A DNA stretch of 64,000 nucleotides from Clostridium sp. CAG:354_28_25 (GTDB lineage Bacteria; Bacillota; Clostridia; TANB77; CAG-508), in assembly GCA_001915925.1 (NCBI GenBank), contig MNRL01000014.1, positions 124,001 through 188,000 on the forward strand, written 5' to 3'. The translations under genes and the position numbers were made by a program. Below, one piece after another: positions 50,855-59,772 of the stretch. Every line of letters starts with the position of its first letter. Within the stretch, counting starts at the first letter, position 1. The notes under the pieces are model-generated. The model was not told the origin of the DNA and did not search any database. It worked only from the letters and a program-made list of their open reading frames with translations.

Positions 50855-52108
50855 TTATACTTTTTCAAGTTCTGCATTTTCTTGTACTTCGTTAATTTTA
50901 ATATCTCTAACGTGGTCAATTTTCTCCCATTTTGTATCTCTTTTAAATAGCACTTTAAAGTTTATTAATAACCATGAACCTAAGAATAATGGATAGCATA
51001 ATAATCCTTTAATCATAGGTCTTATTGGTCTTTTATCCAATTTTAATATTAAGATACCTGTTAATATTGGTAAGAAGAAAGTTGGTATAATATATCTTGC
51101 ATAATTTAAAATTAAATCTGAAGTTGTCATACCATTATTTAAGTACATAATCGCATTTATTAATAATAGAATAATTGCAATTATAAACATTGGTATACTT
51201 CCTAAAATATATAATAAACCATCAAAGTTCATTAATGTTTTGTATTCTTTAACTCCTTTTGCAAGTTCCTTAGTGTATTTTTGAATACATTGAATATGAC
51301 CAACACTCCATCTTGTTCTTTGTGACCAAGATTGTCTAAATCCTACTGGTTGTTCATCATATACTATTGCATCTGTTGCCCAACCTAATTTTCTTCCTTT
51401 TATAATTCTTTTTAATGAAAATTCTATATCCTCTGTTAATGTTTGTGTATCCCATCCATTTGGTTTTATTACATCAAATTTTACCATAAAACCTGTACCA
51501 TTTAATAATGGTGATAGTCCTAAATTATATCTTGCTAAGTGGTAGAAACGGTGCATTGTCCAATAAAATATCGCATATCCAGCTGTTACCCAACTGTCCG
51601 TAGGATTTTTTATATCTCTATATCCTTGAACCACATCTTCACCTTGACATAGTTTTTTATTCATTGCTTTTATAAAACCTTTATCTACAATGTTATCAGC
51701 ATCAAATACAAAGAAAGCATCATATGGAGCATTTTCCTGTATTTTTTGTTGTAAAAACCATTGTAAAGCATATCCCTTTGTTTTCTTTTCGCTATCAAAC
51801 CTTTCGTATACGATAGCACCTTTTTCCCTAGCAATTTTTGCGGTATTATCTGTACAATTATCTGCTATAACATAAATATCATATAAGTCTTTCGGATAAT
51901 CTTGATTCTTTAAACTTTCTACCAAATTACCAACGACAGCCTCTTCATTATGTGCAGGAATAATAGCCATAAATTTATGATTTTTATCTATTAATAAAGG
52001 TTTTTCTTTTAATTTAACAAGCGAACAAATACTAATCATTAATTGGTATAACCAGAATATAGTAAGTATCCATACTAGTGCTTGTTGAACTATATATAAA
52101 TATTCCAT
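50855..52108 (-). CDS. Membrane GT2-family processive-type glycosyltransferase
   Basis: This 417-aa protein has an N-terminal membrane helix, a GT-A catalytic domain and three or four C-terminal helices. Catalytic motifs are MAIIPAHNEEAVVGNLVESL, VIADNCTDNTAKIA, FFVFDADNIVDKGFI (DxD), LTEDIEFSLKRI (ED) and SQRTRWSVGHIQC (QxxRW). This is the pattern of polymerising or polyprenyl-linked transferases such as the BcsA/PgaC group, but the protein is smaller and lacks a PilZ domain. The product is probably an envelope polysaccharide; which sugar is unknown. GAGGG precedes the ATG. Confidence 0.88.
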   Translation of the reverse strand: MEYLYIVQQALVWILTIFWLYQLMISICSLVKLKEKPLLIDKNHKFMAIIPAHNEEAVVGNLVESLKNQDYPKDLYDIYVIADNCTDNTAKIAREKGAIVYERFDSEKKTKGYALQWFLQQKIQENAPYDAFFVFDADNIVDKGFIKAMNKKLCQGEDVVQGYRDIKNPTDSWVTAGYAIFYWTMHRFYHLARYNLGLSPLLNGTGFMVKFDVIKPNGWDTQTLTEDIEFSLKRIIKGRKLGWATDAIVYDEQPVGFRQSWSQRTRWSVGHIQCIQKYTKELAKGVKEYKTLMNFDGLLYILGSIPMFIIAIILLLINAIMYLNNGMTTSDLILNYARYIIPTFFLPILTGILILKLDKRPIRPMIKGLLCYPLFLGSWLLINFKVLFKRDTKWEKIDHVRDIKINEVQENAELEKV

Positions 52109-52221
52109 TTCTTCCCTCTCTTTTTATTATTCATTCTATAATATTCACTACAATTACAATTATACTACCTTTATACTATTTTTGCAACTTTTGACAAAAT
52201 TTAATAAAATCTTAATATTTT

Positions 52222-54336
52222 CTATTTTTCCTTACTTTCATCTACATCTTTCATAGATAAATTAATTCTATCTTGGTCATCTATCTCTATTACTTTTACC
52301 TTTACTCTATCTCCTTCATGAAGTACATCTTCTATATTTTTTATTCTATCATTTGATATTTTTGAAATATGAACCAAGCCTTCTTTTCCAGCACCTAAAT
52401 CTACAAAAGCTCCGAAATTCATTAATTTTATTACTGTTCCTTCATAAACTTGACCTACTTCTATTTCTCTTACGATTTCTTCTATTATTTCTTTAGCTCT
52501 TTTAGCTTGTTTTTCATCTTCAGAATAAATAAATACTTGTCCATCTTCTTTAATATCTATCTTTACACCAGTTTCATCTATAATCTTATTTATTGTTTTT
52601 CCACCTGTTCCAATTACGTCTTTAATTTTGTCTACTTTTATCTTCATATTAATAATTTTTGGTGCATATTCTGAAATTTCTGCTCTTGGCTTATCTAATT
52701 GTTTTAACATAACTTCTTCTAGGATATATTTACGAGCTTTTCTTGTTCTTTCAAAAGCTTCTTTAATAATTTTATATGATAAACCATCTACTTTTATATC
52801 TACTTGAATTGCTGTTATTCCTTTTTCTGTTCCACCAACTTTAAAGTCCATATCTCCAAAGAAATCTTCTATTCCTTGGATATCTGTTAACATTACATAA
52901 TCATCTGAACCATCTGGTGCTGTTACTAAACCTGTTGAAATACCAGCAACTGGTCTTTTTATTGGAACACCTGCATCCATTAATGCTAGTGTACTTGCAC
53001 AAATACTTGCTTGTGATGTAGAACCATTTGAAGATAAAACTTCTGAAACAACTCTTATTGCATATGGGAATTCTTCTTCGCTTGGAATTACTGGAACTAA
53101 TGCTTTTTCTGCTAAAGCTCCGTGACCAATTTCTCTTCTTCCTGGTCCTCTTGATGGTCTAGCCTCTCCAACACTATAGCTTGGGAAATTATATTGATGC
53201 ATATATCTTTTACTTTCTTCTGTGTCTATACCATCTAATGATTGTTCTTCTGAAACCATTCCTAATGTTGCAACAGATAATACTTGTGTTTGTCCTCTTG
53301 TGAATAATGCACTTCCATGTACTCTTGGAAGTAAACCAACTTCACATGATAATGGTCTTATTTCATCTATTTTTCTACCATCTGGTCTTTTATGTTCATT
53401 ATAAATCATTTCTCTTACACATTTCTTTTCTAAGTCATGTATACTTGTTGCGATGTCTGACATTAATTCTTCTGTTTTTTCTTCTCCAACTTTTTCTGTA
53501 AAATATGCCACGATTTCGTCTGTTAATTTATCTATATTTTCATCTCTTACTTCTTTGTCGACAGCTTGTACTGCCTCATACATTTTATCTTTATAATTTG
53601 CCTCTACTTCGTTATAGATTTCTTCATCTACAGCAAATGATTTATATTCGAATTTTGGTTTTCCTATCTCTTTTTGCATCTTGCTTATAAAAGTACATAA
53701 TTTCTTTATTTCTTTATGAGCTTTCTTTATTGCCTCTAACATGATATTATCTGGTATTTCATCTGCTCCAGCTTCTATCATTGCTATTTTATCTTTTGTC
53801 CCAGCAACAGTAAGTGTTAATCTGCTATTTTTTCTTTGTTCTTCTGTTGGGTTAATTACTATTTCATCATTAACATATCCTACTGCAACAGCTGCTGTTG
53901 GACCACCAAATGGAATATCAGATATAGATAATGCTGCTGAAGCACCAATCATTGCACATATTTCTGGTTGATTATCTTGTTCTACAGATAATACTGTTGC
54001 TACAACACATACATCATTTCTGAAGTCCTTTGGAAATAATGGTCTTAGTGGTCTATCTATTGCTCTTGATGTAAGGATTGCTTTGTCACTTGGTTTTCCT
54101 TCTCTTTTTGTATAGCTTCCTGGTATTTTTCCTACTGCATATAATTTTTCTTCGTAATCTACTGATAATGGGAAGAAGTCTATTCCATCCCTTGGTTCTT
54201 TTGAAGCTGTAACATCTACTAATACAACTGTATCACCATATCTTACTAATACGCTTCCATTTGCTAAACCTGCAAGCTTACCAGTTTCTAAAGTAAGTTT
54301 TCTTCCTGCTAATTCTGTCTCATAAATTTTAAACAT
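52222..54336 (-). CDS. pnp: Polyribonucleotide nucleotidyltransferase (PNPase)
   Basis: PNPase degrades RNA 3' to 5' with phosphate and can add tails. The 704-aa protein has two RNase PH domains (first with GSVLVRYGDTVVLVDVTAS and IDRPLRPLFPKDFRNDV; second with RPLSCEVGLLPRVHGSALFT, RGQTQVLSVATLG and DGSDDYVMLTDIQGIEDFFG), then KH (KIKVDKIKDVIGTGGKTINK) and S1 (GQVYEGTVIKLMNFGAFVDL). Of two nearby ATGs, 54336 has the better 8-nt spacing from GAGGAG. It follows rpsO, the usual neighbour, after a hairpin. Confidence 0.97.
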   Translation of the reverse strand: MFKIYETELAGRKLTLETGKLAGLANGSVLVRYGDTVVLVDVTASKEPRDGIDFFPLSVDYEEKLYAVGKIPGSYTKREGKPSDKAILTSRAIDRPLRPLFPKDFRNDVCVVATVLSVEQDNQPEICAMIGASAALSISDIPFGGPTAAVAVGYVNDEIVINPTEEQRKNSRLTLTVAGTKDKIAMIEAGADEIPDNIMLEAIKKAHKEIKKLCTFISKMQKEIGKPKFEYKSFAVDEEIYNEVEANYKDKMYEAVQAVDKEVRDENIDKLTDEIVAYFTEKVGEEKTEELMSDIATSIHDLEKKCVREMIYNEHKRPDGRKIDEIRPLSCEVGLLPRVHGSALFTRGQTQVLSVATLGMVSEEQSLDGIDTEESKRYMHQYNFPSYSVGEARPSRGPGRREIGHGALAEKALVPVIPSEEEFPYAIRVVSEVLSSNGSTSQASICASTLALMDAGVPIKRPVAGISTGLVTAPDGSDDYVMLTDIQGIEDFFGDMDFKVGGTEKGITAIQVDIKVDGLSYKIIKEAFERTRKARKYILEEVMLKQLDKPRAEISEYAPKIINMKIKVDKIKDVIGTGGKTINKIIDETGVKIDIKEDGQVFIYSEDEKQAKRAKEIIEEIVREIEVGQVYEGTVIKLMNFGAFVDLGAGKEGLVHISKISNDRIKNIEDVLHEGDRVKVKVIEIDDQDRINLSMKDVDESKEK

Positions 54337-54463
54337 TTTCATCTCTCCTCTAATAATTAATTTACTTATTTATTATTAGACGTAACCTCTATTCTAAATT
54401 ATTATACATAGTTCAGAATACAAGCTACTTTCTAAAATAATAAATAAGTATTTATATATACCA

Positions 54464-54490
54464 TTTTAGGGCGTATGATAACGCCCTAAA
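54464..54490 (-). terminator. Hairpin after rpsO
   Basis: Ten-bp perfect arms TTTAGGGCGT (54465-54474) and ACGCCCTAAA (54481-54490) lie 9 bp past the rpsO stop on the minus strand. There is no strong T run, so it may be an attenuator or an RNA processing site before pnp, as in other rpsO-pnp pairs. Confidence 0.6.
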
Positions 54491-54498
54491 GTTGTATA

Positions 54499-54762
54499 TT
54501 ATTTTCTTAAACCTAATTTTGCTATAATGTCTCTATATCTTTGAACATCTTTTTTAGCTAAGTAGTTTAATAAGTTTCTTCTTTTACCAACCATTTTTAA
54601 AAGTCCTCTTCTTGAATGGTTGTCTTTTTTGTGAACTTTTAAATGTTCTGTTAATTCATTAATTCTTTCTGTTAAAAGAGCTACTTGAACTTCTGGTGAA
54701 CCAGTATCTTTTTCATCTCTTTTATAAGTATTAATAATTTCTTGTTTTCTTTCCTTTGTCAT
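54499..54762 (-). CDS. rpsO: 30S ribosomal protein S15
   Basis: This 87-aa protein is S15, which binds 16S rRNA early in assembly. MTKERKQEIINTYKRDEKDT, GSPEVQVALLTERINELTEH and HKKDNHSRRGLLKMVGKRRN are diagnostic. ATG 54762 is chosen with AGGAGG about 7 nt upstream; an in-frame GTG three codons earlier overlaps that site. It has its own promoter (54852-54880) and an about 80-nt leader with pairing potential. Confidence 0.97.
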   Translation of the reverse strand: MTKERKQEIINTYKRDEKDTGSPEVQVALLTERINELTEHLKVHKKDNHSRRGLLKMVGKRRNLLNYLAKKDVQRYRDIIAKLGLRK

Positions 54763-54851
54763 TATTTGCACCTCCTATATTTCTTATTCCTTAAACTGAG
54801 CTAAAGTTAGGTGTGTTATATCCTATAGCTAAGTATAAGGTCACTTCAAGT

Positions 54852-54880
54852 ATTTTACTATATTCTTGGCAAAAAATCAA
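54852..54880 (-). promoter_or_regulatory. rpsO promoter
   Basis: On the minus strand TTGATT (54880-54875) and TAAAAT (54857-54852) are 17 bp apart. The predicted start near 54845 gives an about 80-nt leader in which AGCTA/TAGCT, AGG/CCT and CCTTA/TAAGG can pair, a shape that could bind S15. Confidence 0.62.
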
Positions 54881-54898
54881 GTAATTTCCTTATGTTTG

Positions 54899-54927
54899 TT
54901 GCCATTATTTGAATATTTATTTATAAT
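54899..54927 (+). promoter_or_regulatory. Promoter of the RluA-family gene
   Basis: TTGCCA (54899-54904) and TATAAT (54922-54927) are 17 bp apart. Transcription would start near 54934, about 105 nt before the ATG. The leader contains GTGCA/TGCAC arms around 54981-55006. Confidence 0.65.
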
Positions 54928-55037
54928 ATAGAAATAATCAAAGATTTTCTCTGTATTACAGCTTTTGGTTACATATGTCCGTGCAATTGCGAAGCTATCT
55001 GCACAGCTACTTATCTTATAACGAAAGTGGTGAAATT

Positions 55038-55919
55038 ATGAATTTGTCATATCAAATAGATAAAGACGAGCATTATGATAATGTTCTTCATGTTTTAAAA
55101 GAACAATTTTTATTATCTGATAGATTGATAACAAAATTAAAAAAGGCTAATAAAATTTACTTAAATTCCCTTCCAACATATACAAAAAAATCAGTAACTG
55201 TGGGCGATACAGTTTCTGTCTTAATTGATTTTGAGGAAGATAATTCTAATATAGTTGCAAGTAACATCCCTTTAAATATTATTTATGAGGATGATTATTT
55301 ATTAGTACTTAATAAACCTGCAAATATTGCTATTCATCCATCTATTTTACATTTTGATAATAGTTTATCCAATGGGGTTAAATTTTATTTTGATAAATTA
55401 GGATTAAAGAAAAAAATTCGAATTGTAAATAGATTAGATAGGAATACCTCTGGTATTGTAATATTGGCTAAAAACGAATATATTCAAGAATGTTTAATAA
55501 AACAAATGAAAACTAATGAATTTAAAAAAGAATATTTAGCTATTGCCAAAGGTATTTTAGAGTCAAAATCTGGTACTCTAAACTTTCCTATAGCTAGAAA
55601 AGAAGGAAGTATTATAGAAAGAACAGTAAGTTCTGATGGAGATAGTGCAATTACACATTATGATGTAGTAAAAGAATTTAATAATCTTTCTTTAGTGCAC
55701 ATTGTTTTAGAAACTGGGCGAACTCATCAAATAAGGGTTCACTTTAGCCATATTGGTCATCCTATACTTGGAGATACTTTATATGGTAGTCCTTCTGAAT
55801 TAATTAATAGACAAGCTTTACATAGCTATAAACTTACTTTTATACATCCAGTAACAAAAAAAGAGCTAATTTTAGAATCTTCTTTGCCTAATGATATAAA
55901 AAATATCATTAATAACTAA
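55038..55919 (+). CDS. RluA-family 23S/tRNA pseudouridine synthase
   Basis: This 293-aa protein has an N-terminal S4-like region (LLSDRLITKLKKANKIYLNS, then VGDTVSVLID) and the RluA catalytic domain: DDYLLVLNKPANIAIHPS, RIVNRLDRNTSGIVILAKNE with the catalytic aspartate of RLDxxTSG, and ETGRTHQIRVHFSHIGHPIL. It makes pseudouridine in rRNA or tRNA; the target site cannot be read from sequence. The ATG at 55038 has a GGTG site; an earlier in-frame ATG (54975) has none and lies in the structured leader. Confidence 0.9.
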   Translation: MNLSYQIDKDEHYDNVLHVLKEQFLLSDRLITKLKKANKIYLNSLPTYTKKSVTVGDTVSVLIDFEEDNSNIVASNIPLNIIYEDDYLLVLNKPANIAIHPSILHFDNSLSNGVKFYFDKLGLKKKIRIVNRLDRNTSGIVILAKNEYIQECLIKQMKTNEFKKEYLAIAKGILESKSGTLNFPIARKEGSIIERTVSSDGDSAITHYDVVKEFNNLSLVHIVLETGRTHQIRVHFSHIGHPILGDTLYGSPSELINRQALHSYKLTFIHPVTKKELILESSLPNDIKNIINN

Positions 55920-55967
55920 AAATGAACCCAAGTTATTAAACTTATTTTGTCTAATAATTTGGGTTCA
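55920..55967. terminator. Shared hairpin between the RluA-family gene and the glycan cluster
   Basis: TGAACCCAA (55923-55931) pairs with TTGGGTTCA (55959-55967), with TTATTA/TAATAA continuing the stem. On the minus strand it is followed by five T residues, so it ends the glycan cluster; it also follows the plus-strand stop directly. Confidence 0.75.
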
Positions 55968-55975
55968 CTTCAACT

Positions 55976-56959
55976 CTATTTTACATCGTTCTTTTCTTCT
56001 AATAGCTTATAAAATAATTTTTTATCTTTTAGCAACATATCTAGTTGTATCTTTTGCTCATTATTAAATAATGACATTATATCTTCCTCATTATTTTTGA
56101 AAATATCTTTTACTTTATTAAAGAAATTATTTAATATTTTTAGAAATTCCTCACTATTGTTTTTTAAATGATATGCATCTGTATAAGCTGTTATTAATGT
56201 TTTAGTTATATAAAAATCATTATATTTTTTTAGTTCCTTATATTTTTTGTCAATATAATCATATCTATCGCTTATTAAGCTTATATAATCTATTACTGTT
56301 CCTTCCGTATTATTATTAACAATACTGTCTCCTCTAGTTATATAATAATACTCTGGACTTCCACTTACTGCTATTTTGCTGCATTTTTCTAATATATAAA
56401 ATGTTGTACCGATATCTTCATATTTCTTACCAACAGGATATTCTATATCTTTAAATAATTCTCTTTTATATAATTTATTCCAAGCATAACTTTGAATTTT
56501 CTTATCTAATAAAATTTCTTTTAATATTTCTAATTTATTATATATCTTTACACCATTATCTGCATTTTTTATAATATTTTTATTGTCTATTACGATATAA
56601 AAATTACAAATTGAAACATCAGCATCATTACTTATTAGTGTATTATACAAATTTTCGAACATTTCATTACTTACATAATCATCACTATCAACAAACCCTA
56701 TATATTCGCCTCTAGCGACTTTTAGACCTACGTTTCTAGCATCAGAAAGGCCTCCATTTGCTTTGTGTATTACTTCTATTCTATTATCTATTTTTGCATA
56801 ATCATCACAAATGTTCCCACAATTATCTGGTGAGCCATCATCTACTAAAATAATTTGTAGATTTTTATATGTTTGATCTAATACACTTTTAATACATTTT
56901 TCTAAATATTTTTCTACTTTATATACTGGAATAATTATAGATATTAAAGGTTTCTCCAT
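55976..56959 (-). CDS. GT2-family glycosyltransferase (last gene of glycan cluster)
   Basis: This 327-aa GT-A enzyme starts EKPLISIIIPVYKVEKYLEK and has QIILVDDGSPDNCGNICDDY, GGLSDARNVGLKVARGEYIG and FVDSDDYV with the DxD metal site. The C-terminal part is helical, and there is no membrane helix. This is the common single-addition group that decorates polysaccharide or teichoic acid. It follows the histidine phosphatase gene by 6 bp. Confidence 0.9.
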   Translation of the reverse strand: MEKPLISIIIPVYKVEKYLEKCIKSVLDQTYKNLQIILVDDGSPDNCGNICDDYAKIDNRIEVIHKANGGLSDARNVGLKVARGEYIGFVDSDDYVSNEMFENLYNTLISNDADVSICNFYIVIDNKNIIKNADNGVKIYNKLEILKEILLDKKIQSYAWNKLYKRELFKDIEYPVGKKYEDIGTTFYILEKCSKIAVSGSPEYYYITRGDSIVNNNTEGTVIDYISLISDRYDYIDKKYKELKKYNDFYITKTLITAYTDAYHLKNNSEEFLKILNNFFNKVKDIFKNNEEDIMSLFNNEQKIQLDMLLKDKKLFYKLLEEKNDVK

Positions 56960-56965
56960 TATTTA

Positions 56966-57601
56966 CTATTCCCTTTCTTCTTCCTTATATTTATTTAGAT
57001 AATCTACATCTGCTAACCTAACAATCTCAAATTTTTCATTTTCGAAGTTTAATTCATTTATAGCAACATTGTGTTGACAAAACTTTTCGCGCTCATATGT
57101 AAATGGCAAATCAACAATCTTTCTTAGAAAAGCCTCGATTGCAACACCATGTGAGCCTATTAAAATAGTATTTCCTTGATTTTCTTTAGAAATCTTCGTA
57201 ATGTATTTATACATTCTCTCTGCTACTGCTTGCATAGTTTCTTGGTGTGGTATCCCATAAATTTCGTTAATTCTATTTTGATTAGCCTTTATTTCTGGCT
57301 GTATTTTGTTTACATCTTCCCATTTCCAGCCATCATAATCGCCAAAATACATCTCACATAAATTTTCTGATTGTATTACTGGTAAATTATTAAGTTTAGC
57401 AAGTGGCTCAACTGTAGCCACTGCTCTACCTGATGTGCTTGAATATATTGCATTAAATTTTATATTTTGTAATTCCTTTGTTAAATATACTACTAATTTT
57501 TCTCCTTTTTTTGTTAAGGCATAATCCTGTCTACCAGTTAGTCTTTTTTCTATATTTCCAACTGTTTCTGTATGTCTAACAATAAAAATTCTAGTTTTCA
57601 T
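56966..57601 (-). CDS. Histidine phosphatase family protein
   Basis: This 211-aa protein has the RHG motif IFIVRHTETVGN at the N-terminus with the catalytic histidine, YSSTSGRAVATVEP, and a late IGSHGVAIEAFLR with the second histidine. It belongs to the phosphoglycerate-mutase-like phosphatases (GpmB/CobC type). Its place inside a glycosyltransferase cluster suggests a sugar-phosphate or polyprenyl-phosphate substrate, which is inference. The ATG at 57601 overlaps the upstream GT2 gene by 11 bp. Confidence 0.88.
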   Translation of the reverse strand: MKTRIFIVRHTETVGNIEKRLTGRQDYALTKKGEKLVVYLTKELQNIKFNAIYSSTSGRAVATVEPLAKLNNLPVIQSENLCEMYFGDYDGWKWEDVNKIQPEIKANQNRINEIYGIPHQETMQAVAERMYKYITKISKENQGNTILIGSHGVAIEAFLRKIVDLPFTYEREKFCQHNVAINELNFENEKFEIVRLADVDYLNKYKEEERE

Positions 57602-58466
57602 CCTCAAAAAAGCTCCTAAATTCATAATTTCTTTTTGGGAATAATTTAATTTTCTCGTTATTTTTTAATGCTACTAATATTCCTCTTATTCTTAGTGGTA
57701 TAGTATCATTTTCATTTTTTATAAAGCTTAATAAATATGGTTTATATTCATCTGGTGTTATTTCGTATAAATCAACTACTTCTGCAAGCATTCTATACCA
57801 GTCTGAACATTTCTTTATTGAAGGTTTTGTCATAACACTACCTTCTCTATTTCTATAATATTTAAATACTTTAATTTTTGCACTTTTTGTTTTCTTAGAA
57901 AGAATTGTAGCCTTTAGGCAATACAACTCGTCTTCATAATACATTCCTGTTTTAAATTTCATATTATTGTTAATTAAAAATTCTCTTCTCCAGCATCTAC
58001 TTGAAACTGAAAATGTAACATCACATATTAATCTTGCTTTTTTACTTGAATTTTCTTCATCAGAAATTCTTTCTTTATTTCCTTGTCCTACGTCTTCATA
58101 TCCCAAATAAACAATTTCTGGAGTATCTTCTCCTATTATCTTATCTATTTTAGCTAGAGTTTTGTTATCATATAATGTATCATCACCATCTAAAAAGATT
58201 ATATATTCTCCTTTCGCGTTTTCTATTGCTATGTTTCTTGTTCCACCTGCTGTTCCTGTATTTTTCTCTGTTTTAAATACCCTTATTTTATCATTTTTTA
58301 ATTTGTTTACAATTTCCATTGTGTTATCTGTTGACGAATCATCTGCTATTATTATCTCAAAATTATCAAATTCTTGATTTACAACACTTTTTACTGCCCT
58401 CTCTACATATTTTTCGACATTATATGTACTAATTGCAACAGTAAATCTTATGCCTTCCTCATTCAA
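57591..58466 (-). CDS. GT2-family glycosyltransferase
   Basis: This 291-aa GT-A enzyme has RFTVAISTYNVEKYVERAVK, IIIADDSSTDNTMEIVNKLK, GTAGGTRNIAIENAKGEYII and FLDGDDTLYDN (DxD). A helical C-terminus follows. The start is TTG at 58466 behind GGAGG with 9-nt spacing; the TTG overlaps the TGA of the pyruvyl-transferase gene, so translation is coupled. Donor and acceptor are unknown. Confidence 0.87.
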   Translation of the reverse strand: MNEEGIRFTVAISTYNVEKYVERAVKSVVNQEFDNFEIIIADDSSTDNTMEIVNKLKNDKIRVFKTEKNTGTAGGTRNIAIENAKGEYIIFLDGDDTLYDNKTLAKIDKIIGEDTPEIVYLGYEDVGQGNKERISDEENSSKKARLICDVTFSVSSRCWRREFLINNNMKFKTGMYYEDELYCLKATILSKKTKSAKIKVFKYYRNREGSVMTKPSIKKCSDWYRMLAEVVDLYEITPDEYKPYLLSFIKNENDTIPLRIRGILVALKNNEKIKLFPKRNYEFRSFFEDEN

Positions 58467-59415
58467 TTTTAATTTCCTCCTTTATCACCTTTATGAATCG
58501 TTTTTTAGCAAATTCATTATCATATGGTTCAAATTTTGTATTTAATAAGTATTTTATTTGTTCTTCTACGTCTTTTACATCTTCAATATATCTTATATAT
58601 CCTAAGTGTTTAAAATTATCTTTTGACGATGTGATTTTATGATTATAACTTTTTAGTGCTATACAAGGTGTACTTGTTATTGCAGCAAAAATCATACCAT
58701 GCAACCTATCTGTAATTATTAATTGAGCATGTCTACATCTAGAAAACATTTCATCTAGTTTTTGTTCTCTATCTTTTGCCAATATAGGTGCACCTCTAGC
58801 TATATCTTTATAATCTATTTTTGAAAAATATTTTTTTGCAATTTTTTCCACATATTCAGTTTGTTCATCAGTTGTAACCCTTTCGACATCATTTCTTAAT
58901 ATAAATAATAAACCTTCTCTTTTTGTTTCATTATCCGATTTATTTAAATAAGTTACTATATCTGGTGTTTGGATTACCTTATTATCTGGAAATTCTTTTT
59001 TCATAAGTTCATAAGAAACACTTTCTCTTGCTAGTAATATTAATTTTTTATGTTTTGAATATATTTTTTTACTTTTCTCTAACTCTTCTTTTCCTTGCTT
59101 TGTTTCACTAAAAAACATCGTTTGCGGAAACAGAATAATAGTATTTTCTGGAAATAACTCTATAACTTTTCTTCGACCCTCTTCTACATATAGATATTCG
59201 TCTCCAAAATTTCCACCACCATGTAGGAAAATTAAACTATCTTTAGCTATATAATCTATTACTTTATATACGCATTTATCAATCGTTTCTTCTGAAATCT
59301 CGTAATAATCATACTCTGGAAAGAAATCCTTTATAAATTCCTTTTCTGCCAATGCTATTGCATTATCTCCTAAATTATTGTGATGTGGTACTCCCATCAA
59401 TACTACCTTTTTCAT
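58459..59415 (-). CDS. Polysaccharide pyruvyl transferase family protein
   Basis: This 318-aa protein belongs to the CsaB/WcaK family, which puts ketal pyruvate on cell-wall glycans or acts as a related transferase. MKKVVLMGVPHHNNLGDNAI, SLIFLHGGGNFGDEYLYVEE, ILFPQTMFF, TPDIVTYL and ITDRLHGMIFAAITSTPCIA are the family blocks. GGAGG precedes the ATG. It leads the four-gene cluster with two GT2 enzymes and a phosphatase, behind a consensus promoter and an about 155-nt leader. Pyruvylated glycan can anchor SLH-domain proteins, but no such protein is in view. Confidence 0.88.
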   Translation of the reverse strand: MKKVVLMGVPHHNNLGDNAIALAEKEFIKDFFPEYDYYEISEETIDKCVYKVIDYIAKDSLIFLHGGGNFGDEYLYVEEGRRKVIELFPENTIILFPQTMFFSETKQGKEELEKSKKIYSKHKKLILLARESVSYELMKKEFPDNKVIQTPDIVTYLNKSDNETKREGLLFILRNDVERVTTDEQTEYVEKIAKKYFSKIDYKDIARGAPILAKDREQKLDEMFSRCRHAQLIITDRLHGMIFAAITSTPCIALKSYNHKITSSKDNFKHLGYIRYIEDVKDVEEQIKYLLNTKFEPYDNEFAKKRFIKVIKEEIKIE

Positions 59416-59712
59416 CTCAGTCCTCCTTCTTAAATTTCATATTTTTTAGTATAAATTAGTTCTCTTTCTTACATTAACTTTTTCACATTTGAAAATTAAT
59501 TAATGTATTAATCTCCTCCTTTAAGCAAATTGCTCAATACTAATGCAGACTATTTTTTTATAGTACTGCATCCTATATATTATATAATTAACTTTATTTT
59601 ATGTCAATTAAAATGTGTAAAAAACAACTTTCTTAAGAATTGTATCTATTAGTTATATAATAGTGTTTTTCGTTCATATATATCTTAAAATTAGCACCTC
59701 TATTAGAGCAAA
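59416..59712. other. A+T-rich intergenic leader of the glycan cluster
   Basis: No gene is seen. On the minus strand this holds the cluster promoter (59579-59607), then a hairpin TGCAG-ACTAT/ATAGT-CTGCA at about 59545-59571 at the very 5' end of the transcript, TTGAGCAATTTGCTTAA-type dyad near 59520-59537, and an orphan AAAGGAGGAG at about 59510-59522 with no ATG after it. The stretch 59610-59712 shows nothing. Confidence 0.5.
59579..59607 (-). promoter_or_regulatory. Promoter of the glycan cluster
   Basis: On the minus strand TTGACA (59607-59602) and TATAAT (59584-59579) are 17 bp apart, a full consensus promoter about 165 bp upstream of the first start codon. Confidence 0.8.
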
Positions 59713-59744
59713 AAATAAACTTTAAGTATACAAAACTTAAAGTT
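59711..59744 (-). terminator. Rho-independent terminator of rnpB
   Basis: Ten-bp perfect arms AACTTTAAGT (59718-59727) and ACTTAAAGTT (59735-59744) are followed on the minus strand by TATTTTTTG. Confidence 0.82.
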
Positions 59745-59772
59745 ATATTTTCTTATAATTATTTAATTAAAA

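Noticed and set aside
54975..55037. A 21-codon N-terminal extension of the RluA-family protein
   Set aside because: No ribosome binding site before 54975; the ATG at 55038 has one and fits the family start.
59510..59522. Leader-peptide gene after the orphan AAAGGAGGAG in the glycan-cluster leader
   Set aside because: No ATG, GTG or TTG at a usable distance follows on the minus strand.
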